64,000 bases of DNA from Branchiostoma floridae. Its lineage: Eukaryota; Chordata; Leptocardii; Amphioxiformes; Branchiostomatidae. Position 1 is the first letter of the stretch. Each line of letters opens with the position of its first letter. This document shows positions 40,501-51,394 of the stretch, piece after piece. The notes beneath the pieces are model-generated. The model was not told the DNA's origin and made no database searches. It worked only from the letters and a program-made list of their open reading frames with translations. Both the position numbers and the translations under genes were made by a program. The stretch lies in the NCBI RefSeq assembly GCF_000003815.2, contig NC_049983.1:20829739-20893738 (forward strand). Direction: 5' to 3'.

Positions 40501-43500
40501 TGCAGAAATGTTAGACTAAGATATTTTTAGAATAGAAGTGGTTGTAAAATGAATTTTGTAATTACAGAAATTGGGCCAGTCCAAAAAATTCACCAATGAT
40601 TTACTGTTCGCTGCCTTACCTGCAGTAATCGGCAATAACTTGTGGTTTTTTAGAAAGTCTGTATCAGACTTTTATTTAGACATCTATTAATCAGTGTGAG
40701 GAACAGAATATTGATTCCCTGGAAATGTCAGAAGAGCCAATTAATGCAAGAGTCGGACACAGAAAGAATGTGAAAATATTTGGTGTGCAGAAAGGGCACC
40801 TTGAAAAGCAGGGCGACCTTGGCAGCTGTAATGAACCCCATCCATCATGTACAGAACCAAACATATCCTGAAGGGCAGATAGGGTTAGCATTACCCTGAA
40901 ATATTCTGACCATCTAGGGATGACTGATATTGTATGATGATGGAATAAGTCAACTTTTCTGTAGAGATGCAACTCTTATAGGCCCCTGGCCCATGATAAC
41001 CCACTTTTGTATTAGGACCAGATTAGAAATCACAGTCAGGCAGTCATAATATTCCATCACCATTCCAATAACCTTGAAACATGGCTTAAAAAATTACCCT
41101 TGGTGGCCGATTCTCCCCCATCAGAGCCTCAACTGATGTCCCAGCCTTGGGCTGTGTCAGCTGCTCGCTGACCTGTCCTGACCTTAGACCTTGCCTGGTG
41201 ACACTCTTGCCAAATCAAACCTAACCCTCCAGAACCTATGTCATACCTGCCAGGGCTTCTGACATCACTTGGTGCCATCTACATTCCTGATAAGTTTACC
41301 ATGTCAAATACGGAGACGTATCATACAATGAAAAAGTTCCATTCTCTGCATGAACTGCTGGTAGATATCAGATGAGTTGTGCTCCGATCATCAGTATTCT
41401 CTGTAGAACGTCATATGATGAAAGTCTGAAGGACTCAGTGTTGTGAAGTAAGAACCTGGGAATGTTGATACCCTGTTCAGTCTGGCAGAGTGGGTTCTTA
41501 TTAAGCCAGGCATGATAGGATTCCCCCAAATCCCCATGTTGCTCTCTGCAGCACACATCTCAGATTTACTAGCCTCTGCGCACTTGAGACACAATTTCAA
41601 GTTGATCCCTAAAGAATGAGATACAATGAAATCCCATCCTGCTGGGTAGCTTTCCAGATTGCTCAGCTTATGTCTACAATACAGTCGTAATAAAGGTATT
41701 TAAGAACAATAATGTGCTCATGTACTGGCCGTAGAAAAGTGATGACGCATAAGAATATGAATGATGAATGCTCCATAAGGAAGCTCTTCTTTGCCCGTAG
41801 ACCAAATTGGTGGATAGGAAATATGAACACCATAATGTGGTGAAAGATAGTGAAATAGCTAAGAGGCTAACTGGAATACTTGAAAGGTCCTGTATGTCAA
41901 TTGAGTTAATATTTCCCTGTTGTTTCATCATACAATGCCATGCCAGAAGTTCTGACCATACTAACCGAGACTCCCTCCCTCCCCTGCCCTACAGGTGTCT
42001 GCAGCTGGTGGTGGCAAGCTTCCCTCCTGGGTCCAGTGGGTCGGGGAGGACCGCACCCTCATCTGCACCCCATCCGAGAGCGATGTCGGACTTCTCTACA
42101 TCACCGTCACCGCCATCGGCAAGCCCAACAACACCTCTGACCCACCATCCCAGGCCAGCGACGTGTTCTCCATCAACGTGGTGCCGGAGACAGCGCCAGA
42201 GTCCACGGCTGCTCCCGCGCTGGTGTCTTACCTTGGTAACGTGGAGAACAGTGTGGTATGTCTTCCAGGAGAGCCCTTCACCATGGTTACCGTGATCGTG
42301 GATGCCGACCCCGACAAGTTGTACCCTAAGGACAAGCTGAAGCTGCTGTCTGGCATGAAGGCCCACATGAAGGTACCCCTGGACTTTCTCAAGCTGCTGC
42401 CGATGGGAAACAAACGTATCCTGGATGCTTCCGCATTCATGGCAGGCCCCGGAAATGTCAAGCAGGCCAAAACAGAGGGAATGCTGCTGTCCTGGACTGT
42501 GGGGTGTGGTAGTGACACCAGCAACCTGAGGGGTGTGAATCGTGTGGAGGAAACTGCAAAAAGCGGGGAAATGGCTCGCGACCTGGGCTACGATGTGATT
42601 GGCTGGCACGTGACCAGCCCTAAACCGCACCTGAGCAAGCGTATGAAGCGCCAGCTGCAGCTGCGACCCACTCCTACGCCTGTGCCGGTCATCCCAGTAA
42701 TCCCAGAGGTGCCGGAGAGCAGCGCCATCCCGCCAACACGGGTGATCCCCACACAGGCCTCTCCCATCTTCACCGTAGGGAGGACGGCCACCCTGGAGCC
42801 CACCCCTGCTCCATCTAAGGTCGTGCCAACGGACACAAAGGTGTCCCTTACTGCATCTCCAAAGGGAACCAGGACCAAGCCTACGATGTCTGCCAGCATG
42901 ATGCAGACTCCGACCATGCTGCCACCAAGGCCAACCAGGATCGACATTGTCACCAGCACTGTGGCGCCCAGCAGGTCGGAGCTGGTCACCCCAACACCAG
43001 TCTTCACCGTCCCAGTCACACCCACACAGGTCACACAGCCTGTTACAACACCAGACAAAACGTCAGAGAGGACAACAACTCCCAAGACGACGAAACCAGA
43101 AGAAACAACAACGCCCAAGAAAGAAACAACTCCAGAAAAAGAAACAACTCCAGAAGCTCCCACCTTCCCCAAAACTCCTCAGGTCCCCACAGAACCCAAC
43201 ACTCCACCAGAACTTATCAACCACATCGACCGTGTTACCGTGTACCAGGGAGAGGTTCTGCGCTTCACGATTCCCATGGATACCTTCTTCGATGTGGAGG
43301 ATGGCAACACCAGGAAGCTCAAGCTGGTCTTCATGAACATCGATGGACTCATCATGCCCAAGAACTCCTGGGTTCGCTTCAACGACACCAGCCAGGAGCT
43401 GTATGGTCTGCCGATGGGAGAGCATGTGGGTACAGGGGAGTATCTGATGGCTGCTTTAGACAGTGCAGGTGCAGTAGCCAGAGATGCCTTCGAGATCCAA

Positions 43501-44661
43501 GTTCTGCCTCGTACCAAGCAATTCAACCACAAGTTCAGCGTCAGGATCGACTACGACTTCGATAAATTTAAGTACGACGTCAACAAGCAGCTGCTCTTGA
43601 TGGAGAAGCTAGCCAAACTTTATGGAGAAAGTGACACCAGCTCCATCACTGTGCAGGAGTTCAAAGCTGGGTCTGTCATCTACTCCTGGAGCAACAACAC
43701 CCTTCCGTATTACCCCTGCCCCTCTGAGGAGATCACACAGCTCAGGGCTAAGTTGATGAAAAATGGAGAGATCAACCCAGAGCTTATTGAGGCCCTGAAG
43801 CCAGAGTTCATCGTGACGAAGGTCTCCGTGGCTCCTGCTGGGCCCTGTGATAAGGGATACGGAACTGACAAACCAATAGGTATGAATCTTTATATCCAGA
43901 AATATGAAGAGAACAGAATTGTGGGGCAGACGCTCAGTCAGACAGTTGTTGTCCCACTAAACATACCAACATTCTCTACTTTGTTGAAAAAAAATGCATA
44001 TATACAGTTCAATGCCACATTTGTTTGATGCAGCAGCTAGAGAGTATTCATTTGTTTACACTACATGTGGTTAGATAATCTTGCAGTTGTTAATGTAAGA
44101 ACTGATGATTGATTGATCCTACCACTCAGAATATTATCACCTTGCTGACCACAACTGTTCTCAAATGTCCTTATTTTTTGTGTTGCAGGTCCATCTATTG
44201 ACGAGAGTAACAGTCGTGTGACCAGCGATGATGACAAGTGGCTCCACATCGTGCTGCCGGCGGTGATCTGTGCAGCCATCCTCCTGCTGCTCGGCCTCAT
44301 CATCTTCCTGCTGTACCGCCGCCGCAGGAAGGGCAAGCTGTCCAAGGAGGACAAGCACACCTTTGTCAACAAGGGCATCCCCATCATCTTTGCTGACGAG
44401 CTGGAGGACACCAAACCCACCACCTCGTCCACACCGGTCATCATGAAGGACGAGAAGCCCCCGCTGCCTCCCCCAGAGTACCCCAAGGTGCCCCTCCCCG
44501 ACATGCCTCCGGGCGTCGACCCTCCCCACACCCCTGACGACGAGTTCTCCACCCCGCCCTACCAGCCGCCACCCCCCTTCAGCACCCCCCAGGGCAGCAG
44601 GGGAACCAGACCGGTCATCGCACCCCCCTACCGCTCACCCCCTCCCTACGTCCCCCCGTAA
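31593..44661 (+). CDS. DAG1: Dystroglycan (alpha/beta precursor), 3 coding exons
   Basis: Laminin/agrin receptor of the dystrophin complex at the plasma membrane. Coding exons are 31593-32048, 41995-43879 and 44189-44661 (introns phase 0 and phase 1), giving 937 residues from the first ATG. The ATG at 31701 (AGCATGG context) would give 901, closer to the vertebrate length of about 895, and places the hydrophobic signal (about residues 70-87 of the long form) nearer the N terminus. Visible in order: alpha N-terminal domain, furin-type site RMKR (368-371), Pro/Thr mucin region (about 376-555), second cadherin-like domain (about 558-658), SEA-like domain with the G711|S712 autocleavage site followed by WSNNTLP, two Cys in the beta ectodomain, TM about 801-823, basic RRRRKGK, and a C-terminal PPPY dystrophin/WW motif ending PYVPP. 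A splice acceptor at 31548-31549 shows a further 5' exon upstream. The identification is firm; the start codon is not. Confidence 0.95.
32049..41994 (+). other. DAG1 coding intron 1 (9.9 kb, phase 0)
   Basis: It runs from donor AAG|GTACGT to acceptor CCCTACAG|GTGTCT. It holds no recognisable exon, RNA gene or large repeat; open frames inside are short and unassigned. Confidence 0.9.
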
Positions 44662-46058
44662 TACTAGGGGTCTGTACAGCCAATCCTCACTAGTGTCCAA
44701 CACGTGTGAACTAACTACCTATTTGCCATCACACAGTGGACAGGTTTAAGTCAGTATTTTGTCAGTTTGATGGTAGTACAAGTGCCAACATTAGACCATG
44801 ATGTAGCCAACAAATGTAAAAAAAATCTGTAGTATTTGCTCATGATTCCTAAGTACTAATCAATTCCAGTCTGCAGCAGGTGCCATATATTTATTTATTG
44901 TACAAACCTTATTATACCGCCAGGCCTAGTCGTAATCCTTTATTAACCAAGAAGCTACATGTAGTAGAATGTACAGCCAGGCCACGTGTCCACAGTATGT
45001 GCAACGTCATCGTAAGAGCAGGTCCTAGAGATGACTGACTGTGAGAGTTGCATAGATAATTCTGGTCCAGACAGCCTAGCGTGATTATGTAGTTCTTCTG
45101 ACTTGATTTCGTATTGGTGCTGATTTATTTTGTGAAAACCTGTCAGAAAACTGAAAATCCCACTGTTAGTGATGTCGTGACCACTTGTGAACTTGGTTAC
45201 TGAATTCACTGTAACACCCAGGGTCTTGTGTGGAGTATAATACTCCTAATTGCCAAATGTACAAGATATTTGTTCATATCAAAGGAAGACAGAAGCGACA
45301 AAAGGATCAGTCCCAAAACCAGTTGATTCGGAGTTGTGAGTTTATTGAGATAGTGAAATTTGTATCTAAATCTAGAGGCTTGTGTCAGTCAAGTTTTTGA
45401 AAATACTGATTACACCTTTAGCATATTTTGTTCTGACCAAAGAAGGGTACCGTATATTTTAAAGAGCATGTTGCCACTTGTTACTTCTCACTACCTTTTA
45501 GATTTTTTGATAATGTATTATATTCTAAAATCTATATTGTATTGTTTAGTTAATCAGTTCTTGTTATTATTTTTAACCTCTTATGATAAACTTTTCAATT
45601 AATCCATCACAGTGGAGTTAGAAAACTTCCTGTGTCAAGTGAAGATAAATTTTGAGTATTATAGATTTTCTTGATATTTTCGTACAAGGATATGCTGTGT
45701 TCCCTCACTGACTAACAAGAAGTGGTGACCCTCTGTTGCCCAGTCAGTGAGGGGAGACATGCTGTACTTTTTCTGCAATTTATTCTGGTTAACATTTGTG
45801 CACGTACAGAACCACTTGTAAGATTGAAGATTAAACTAGAACATCAATCTGTATGAAGTGATGTAGTAGCACGTTAATCTGATAGGGGGAGCTGTTTATA
45901 CTGTATTCTAATGCAAAGAAGACTGTGTTGTAGCTGGGATGTTTTTGTCCCACGTAGTGATGATTTGAGACTACTTGGGTCCAGTAGGTAGACACCTGTA
46001 ACTCCCCCATCAGCACCTGATCAGCCATATTATAATGTCTGTAGGTCCAACCTGTTCC

Positions 46059-46087
46059 AATAAACCATTTGTACAACATGTAATAAA
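46059..46087 (+). terminator. DAG1 polyadenylation signals
   Basis: Two AATAAA hexamers, at 46059-46064 and 46082-46087, are the clearest signals downstream of the DAG1 stop at 44661. They imply a 3' UTR of about 1.4 kb (44662 to roughly 46105) with no coding content. Confidence 0.6.
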
Positions 46088-46329
46088 GTGTGGTGTGTTA
46101 TTTATGGTAGGCCATACCATCATAATTTTATTGATGACCTCATCCGCAGGAGACCTCGAAAGTATTGCATGAGGGTAAAAAAGAAAAAAAATTCTAGCTA
46201 TAACAAAATACTGCTTAATCACAGGACTTAACACCCAGTCCATTTTTTCGCAGGCTTGGTTTGTCTTATGTTAACTTATGATAAGGCAGTAAGAGACAGT
46301 CATGAATGATGAGACCATTTCAATCATGT

Positions 46330-46335
46330 TTTATT
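46330..46335 (-). terminator. Possible polyadenylation signal of the Rieske oxygenase gene
   Basis: The plus strand TTTATT is AATAAA on the minus strand, about 940 nt beyond the stop codon at 47279. If used, the 3' UTR would include the MITE at 46504-46700, and the gene would end about 0.2 kb from the DAG1 poly(A) site. Confidence 0.35.
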
Positions 46336-46503
46336 GCGATTATTGTTTAAAAGAGAGGAATGAGGACGCTGTGGCACCATGCACTAAATGTGTCCCCTTA
46401 CCCCAGAGGGCAAGTAGAGAATTCTGATTGGACAGGGGTGCTATTGAGTGACATGTGGCCACATTGTTTAGAACAAGCAACAATCAATGTCATCCATTAA
46501 ATT

Positions 46504-46700
46504 ACTGTAAATGCATTTAATTTTGCGGTACTGGGAAAAAGGACTTTTCACGGTGGTTTTGAGTTCGCGGTAGCACCACGCACTGTAGTCTCTTACTGCC
46601 TGGAAAGATGTTCAAGGTGGTTTTAGATTTGCTGTGAATTGGCCACCGCGAAAACCGCAAACTAATATTAAACTACCGCAAAAGTTTCTGCATTTACAGT
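46504..46700. mobile_element. MITE with ~27 bp terminal inverted repeats
   Basis: The left end ACTGTAAATGCA...TTTTGCGGTA is mirrored by the right end TACCGCAAAAG...TGCATTTACAGT with a few mismatches. The interior also pairs in part (GCGGTGG-type and CCACCGCG-type blocks). At 197 bp without coding capacity it is a typical MITE. It lies between the DAG1 and Rieske oxygenase coding regions, possibly inside the latter's 3' UTR. Confidence 0.75.
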
Positions 46701-47278
46701 AAGTGGTTGTGTGCTTCTGGTCTTGTGAATCTCATGTCCATCGCATTAAGCATGCGTGTTAGTCCCTGCCAACATGAACTATAGCAGATCAAGTTTTTTG
46801 GTGAATCACAATCAGCTTTGTTTTTATCAATTCCTTGATATCACAATGTAAATTTCACATCTACATATTACTGAAACAATTAGTAAATGCAAGAAGTGTA
46901 TGTACAAATGAAGTACCAAGTCTTTTTTAACCTTGGTAGTACATACCAGGACCCAGTCTGCCCAATGAAATCTAATGGGTCCTGTGTAGTACTTGCGCCC
47001 TCTAGTGATCTCTTTGTAAACTGCAGTTCACGTAAATTTTCATGCTAATATCCAATAGATTTGGGGCAGTAACAGTTACATCATAAGCTGGTATATATGA
47101 AAAATGTACAGCACAATCTTTCCTGAATTTTTCTGATTATTAGTATGCATTGTGCTTTTGTAGAACTGACAGAACCACATTAAATGATGTCTTTTGTCTG
47201 TAGCGTACATGATAACCTGAACTGGCCATCTTTGGTGGACGATACAATTTGAAGTCCTGAGCATACTAGTACATCTTC

Positions 47279-50100
47279 TCAGAACATGCAGGGTACGGCA
47301 ATTCCATTCGCCTGTTCGTTTGTGCGAACGCCTTGTTTCAAATCCGACGCCAGTTTCAGGTGGAAGGCGTGGTCCGCCATCTCCACACGTGGCGCATACC
47401 TGCCGACGTCATAAGCAGACGACTTGAGGCCTTTCTGAACGCGCTCACAGATGAAGGTGTCCTCCTGTTGGACTTGATCGCTCTCTCTCAAGCTCGTCTG
47501 CACAAACTCCTGCAGTTCCGTCTCTCCCATCGTCTGTGCGAAGTCTTCGGCGAGCCAGTAGTCGTAGATGACTTCTGTTGTGTTGTGAGTCAGCGGCAGA
47601 GCGATGTTAGTGTCCAGCCAAGGCCCGTACCTGTTGATCATCAGGTTGGGATAAACACAGCCGTAGATCGACGTCTTCCCGATGCGCTGTCTCGTCATGG
47701 ACTGGTCGTCCTCCCCGCTGCCGGAGCACGTCTGCACAGAGAACAGGTCCTGCACCTCCGTGCGGTACGTGTCGATGCTCAGGTTGGACGCCAGGTTCCT
47801 GTGCAGGTACTCCACGTGGTACCCTCCGTCCAGGTAGTTGTCCAGCACCACCTTCCAGTTACAGTTGACGTGGTACCGGCGGCGTTCCACGAACCGGAGC
47901 CCGGAGGTGAAGCCGAGCTCATCCAGCTGCGCTTTCAAGGACATCACTTGGGTCTCAAAGTCAGTCCCTGTATAAGAATAACAACACAGGTGAGGGAATT
48001 CGTGAAAAGATAGACAGTGTAATGAAGAACACGTACGTGCCAGAGAGCTGCAAATATAAACTTAAAAGTTTTAAAGGTCTCTCTCTCTCTCGGCTTTTCT
48101 TCGCTGACGAAGATCGTATTGGGGTTATAATTAGATAGACGAACAAAAGGACATGCGACGTCATCAACCGTCCGAATTGTTAATGACGGAATACCATTTT
48201 CCTGTCCGTCCGGACGCACAAGGACGAGTGGGCCCCACGCCTTCACTGCCATCGGCTTCAGTCCAAAGTTTCTGGCGGAGAAGTTCTGGATCCCGCGTAG
48301 TCGCATGGCCTTGGTGAGTCTGCCGTCCAGCCCGTAGGTCCAGCCGTGGTAGCAGCAGGTGAATGCGTCGGCCGTGCCCTCGTCCTCCCCCGCCAGGATG
48401 GCGGCATGGTGTCGGCACACGTTAAAGAACCCGCGGAGGATGTTGGACTTGTCTCTCACCACAAGGAAAGGTTCGTCCCCGACAACCCCTGAAAAAGTAT
48501 CGAAGTGACGGTCATTAGAAATGATGAATAAACCGCGTGCAGTATAGAAGCCTAGTTATTACGTCTAAAGTAATGTGCGTTATGATATGAAATAATCTTG
48601 AAGTTCATGTAGTCACCTGTAAAGTATTGTCCCGGTGAGGCTACCTGGTCTGTTCTGCCTACAGCAACCCAGTTCCACTTGAAAACGGTCCTCTTCTCGA
48701 GTCCATAGATCGCAGGGTCTGTGAACCTGTAGTCAGAGGACATGGACATATTTAGTCCTACTGGACAGTAGGCTATTGCCATCGGCGGGCGTCGTTCCAA
48801 ACTGATGGCGCAATGATTCTCCGGGCTACATTGGAGATTCTCTTGGATCAATCCCAATGTTACTATGGCTCCCTTCTCTTGTCAAGAGGCCAATGATTCT
48901 GAACGTATATTTCATAGCAACAACAACAACAACAGAAAGACCGTCGCACCATGAACTTCCACTCATCGATAGTGTAAACTTCAAAGTCTTTCAAATAGCA
49001 TGTCCCTTTTGTAGTCGTTTTCACCAAGAAGCTTTCATCAACTCTGTTTAGCTATGTATGTGTTGTGAACATTGCAAAATTTACAGAAGGCTTCCGCACA
49101 CGCAGTACAGGTGCACAGAATTAAGTGCCTACCGCTTCCCAATATAGCCTTCTTTTAATCATTAACCGCCGACATGTCGTTGTTTATTGCTGTCACCAGT
49201 TTAAGGTACATCTGACAGATTTGGTTGCTGAACGTTTAAACCGTGTAACTGTCCATGTCAGTGACATCAAGGTCGAAGCGCTGTTGATCAAGCAACCAGG
49301 CCTGATAGGTACGGTGTGTCCGAGGGGTGTATTACGGTTTGAACTCTGTTTGACTCTTTTCAATGTTGACCCGGAGGCGAAGCCTGGTGACAGCTAAGTG
49401 TGTTTTATGAGGGCATCAGGCCAGGGGGTGGATGTTTTTCTGTTCTTTTGGTACGTCTTGGGTACATCATTTTGCCGCTTGAAACTTTAAATTCGAGGCA
49501 AAAAGAAACGTATATATTTCAATCTTGGTGTTAAAACCACAGGGAAAGGTGAGTATAAGGTGAGTAGAAAATTTGAACGCATATTAGGCCATTGCAGGAC
49601 AGCATGGGCAGTGAACTGTAAACTGGCAAATGACATGATAAAGGCTTTGGCGTAAGAGGCGATAGCACAGACATAGACCACGAATAAAACAATTGACCAT
49701 TGCTTTTAACTGTCATTCAACGTATTAAGTTGTACATGCATATGGTTGTGTATGTCACATCATGTGACACCTCAGCACCTGAGCTTCTAACATGTGATTG
49801 TTTAAGCGGGAACTGCTTAATATATAGAACTGACAGGTGTTGCGAAGTACATTATAACATTAAGCAGCCTAAAGGTGTACCTTCTAGGCTGTGACAAGTA
49901 CTAGTTTTGCTTTCTCTGTCCATCTTTAGCATTACCTACCAACTTGAAGGGGGAGTTGTCGCACGTTCGACGGGGGTCTCTGTGCAAAACTTCTGAACTT
50001 CCTCGGCGACGTAAGCGTCGGTGGTCGACGGAGCCACAACCGAGCTGCGGAAACGTCTTCCCGCGAGTCGACAAGACACCAGAACGGTTTTTCTAAACAT
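47279..50100 (-). CDS. Rieske non-heme iron oxygenase, choline-monooxygenase-like, 4 exons
   Basis: Coding exons on the minus strand are 50100-49940, 48726-48617, 48488-48195 and 47967-47279, giving 417 residues. The first ~28 residues (MFRKTVLVSCRLAGRRFRSS...) are Arg/Ser-rich without acids, like a mitochondrial presequence. The Rieske [2Fe-2S] ligands are C115-x-H117 and C135-x2-H138 in NVCRHH and CCYHGW. The mononuclear iron site is D235, H239, H244 in NYLDGGYHVEYLH, with an acidic ED at 357-358 near the usual third ligand. The segment FTDPAIYGLEKRTVF...GRTDQV...YFTG is typical of the choline/carnitine oxygenase family. These enzymes hydroxylate quaternary ammonium compounds using electrons from a partner reductase, which is not seen here; the substrate is unknown. 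All introns are GT-AG; the third donor (GTATTC) is the weakest point. The gene is tail to tail with DAG1. Confidence 0.9.
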
Positions 50101-50151
50101 GACGCCGTTTCTTATTGCCACGACGTCACCAGCTGTAGGCACCAACACTGC

Positions 50152-50158
50152 TTATAAA
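50152..50158 (-). promoter_or_regulatory. TATA-like box of the Rieske oxygenase gene
   Basis: The minus strand reads TTTATAA about 52 nt before the start codon at 50100. With usual spacing, transcription would begin near 50127, giving a short leader of some 25 nt. There is only sequence resemblance and spacing to support it. Confidence 0.35.
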
Positions 50159-50159
50159 C

Positions 50160-51394
50160 AGACTGCCAACTCGGGTCCAACTGTTCAAGTCAATCTCGCG
50201 GTAAAGCGCGTGATTACCCATCGGTTTCGTCATTGTGTACTTTGGAGCAGGGCCTTCGGCTTCTCTCGTCTGGAATGGACGATGCTGTAATACCGACTGC
50301 GTGCCGTATGATAGTTTATCTTCCATCTCATGACACATGCAGAGGAGAAGTATAAAAATATTGGAATGAAGCGCCAGGCATGGCAACGTTATAGATCAGT
50401 CAAAACAGACTCCTTCTTACCAGTGCCTCCTTGAACTCGGCGTATACTGTATTGTCTGTTATGTGTGTGTATGTGTTTTTCTGTCTGTCTCTCTGTGTGT
50501 TTTCGTTTCCGGATATTTCAATATCTGTGGTCAGCATAACTTTAGAACCTTTGGATGTATGGTAATGATTATGATTATGCTCATATTTGGTGCATTGTAT
50601 GTGATACTACTAAGGGGTTGGGAAGACGAAGATGCATTTCGAATTTGGCCCTCCCAGTGTGTGACATAAGTAAAAAACTTGACCCACTAGTTCGTTCTTC
50701 GACCAAATCCACTCCTTGGTTGGTTCTGAAAAAGGTCAAATGTTTTGAAAAGCGTTTAAAAAAGGCTAACTTCTATTGATTATCAGGGATCAGTAGGTAT
50801 TGAGATTGTTCTACGTATCTCCTTCGCAGCGTGAATCACTATGTTTTCTGTATCTTTCAAGCCTCGTTCACTCATGTCATCTTGTATCAGACCTTTCTAT
50901 AGTTTCGGGTATTCCAAGATCCTTGTGGTGGTGGTCTGGCACCTCAGAACTAGAAGACACCTAAATCTATTACACGTACTATGATACTGAGGCTAGAAAG
51001 TTTGCATCATGAATGCAAAATTCAAGCAGACTTTTTTTTCATCACCTGTCAGTGGGGACTCCTAGCGATCCAAGTCATTTGTGCCCGTGCTGATGAGGTT
51101 TTTCGCTATGTTTACCTCGATCCGCCCAGGTTGTTTGTGTGCATCGTCAGTGTGTGTGCTTGAGTATTTACTGGATCTTTCAGTGATGTTTGTGGTTTAT
51201 TGTGGAAGAAGCTCCTTCTATGGAAGAGATCTATAACGAAAGAAGGTAAATGCTGATATATCCATGGCTACGTGCTACACTGGAACTGTAAACATAGTTC
51301 TACTAAAAGGTTTGTTGATCATATTGCTAGTAATTGGTCTTTTATGAAATGGGTAACACCACCTTATCGTGACAAAGAAAAAGAAACACCAAAG
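50160..51394. other. Intergenic space between Rieske oxygenase promoter and WDR82 3' end
   Basis: Only a short TG-rich simple repeat around 50459-50505 is visible. No coding or RNA feature is supported. Confidence 0.5.

Noticed and set aside
41989-43532. Long minus-strand frames (up to 213 codons), one Gly/Val/Ser-rich
   Set aside because: Mirror images of DAG1 exon 2; the Gly/Val richness reflects the Pro/Thr mucin codons on the coding strand.
47333-48013. 226-codon open frame on the plus strand
   Set aside because: It is antisense to the last Rieske oxygenase exon, whose family motifs are clear. The Arg/Val-rich translation is a typical shadow.
49749-49768. Short palindrome GTCACATCATGTGAC
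   Set aside because: Too short to mean more than a chance half-site pair without other evidence.
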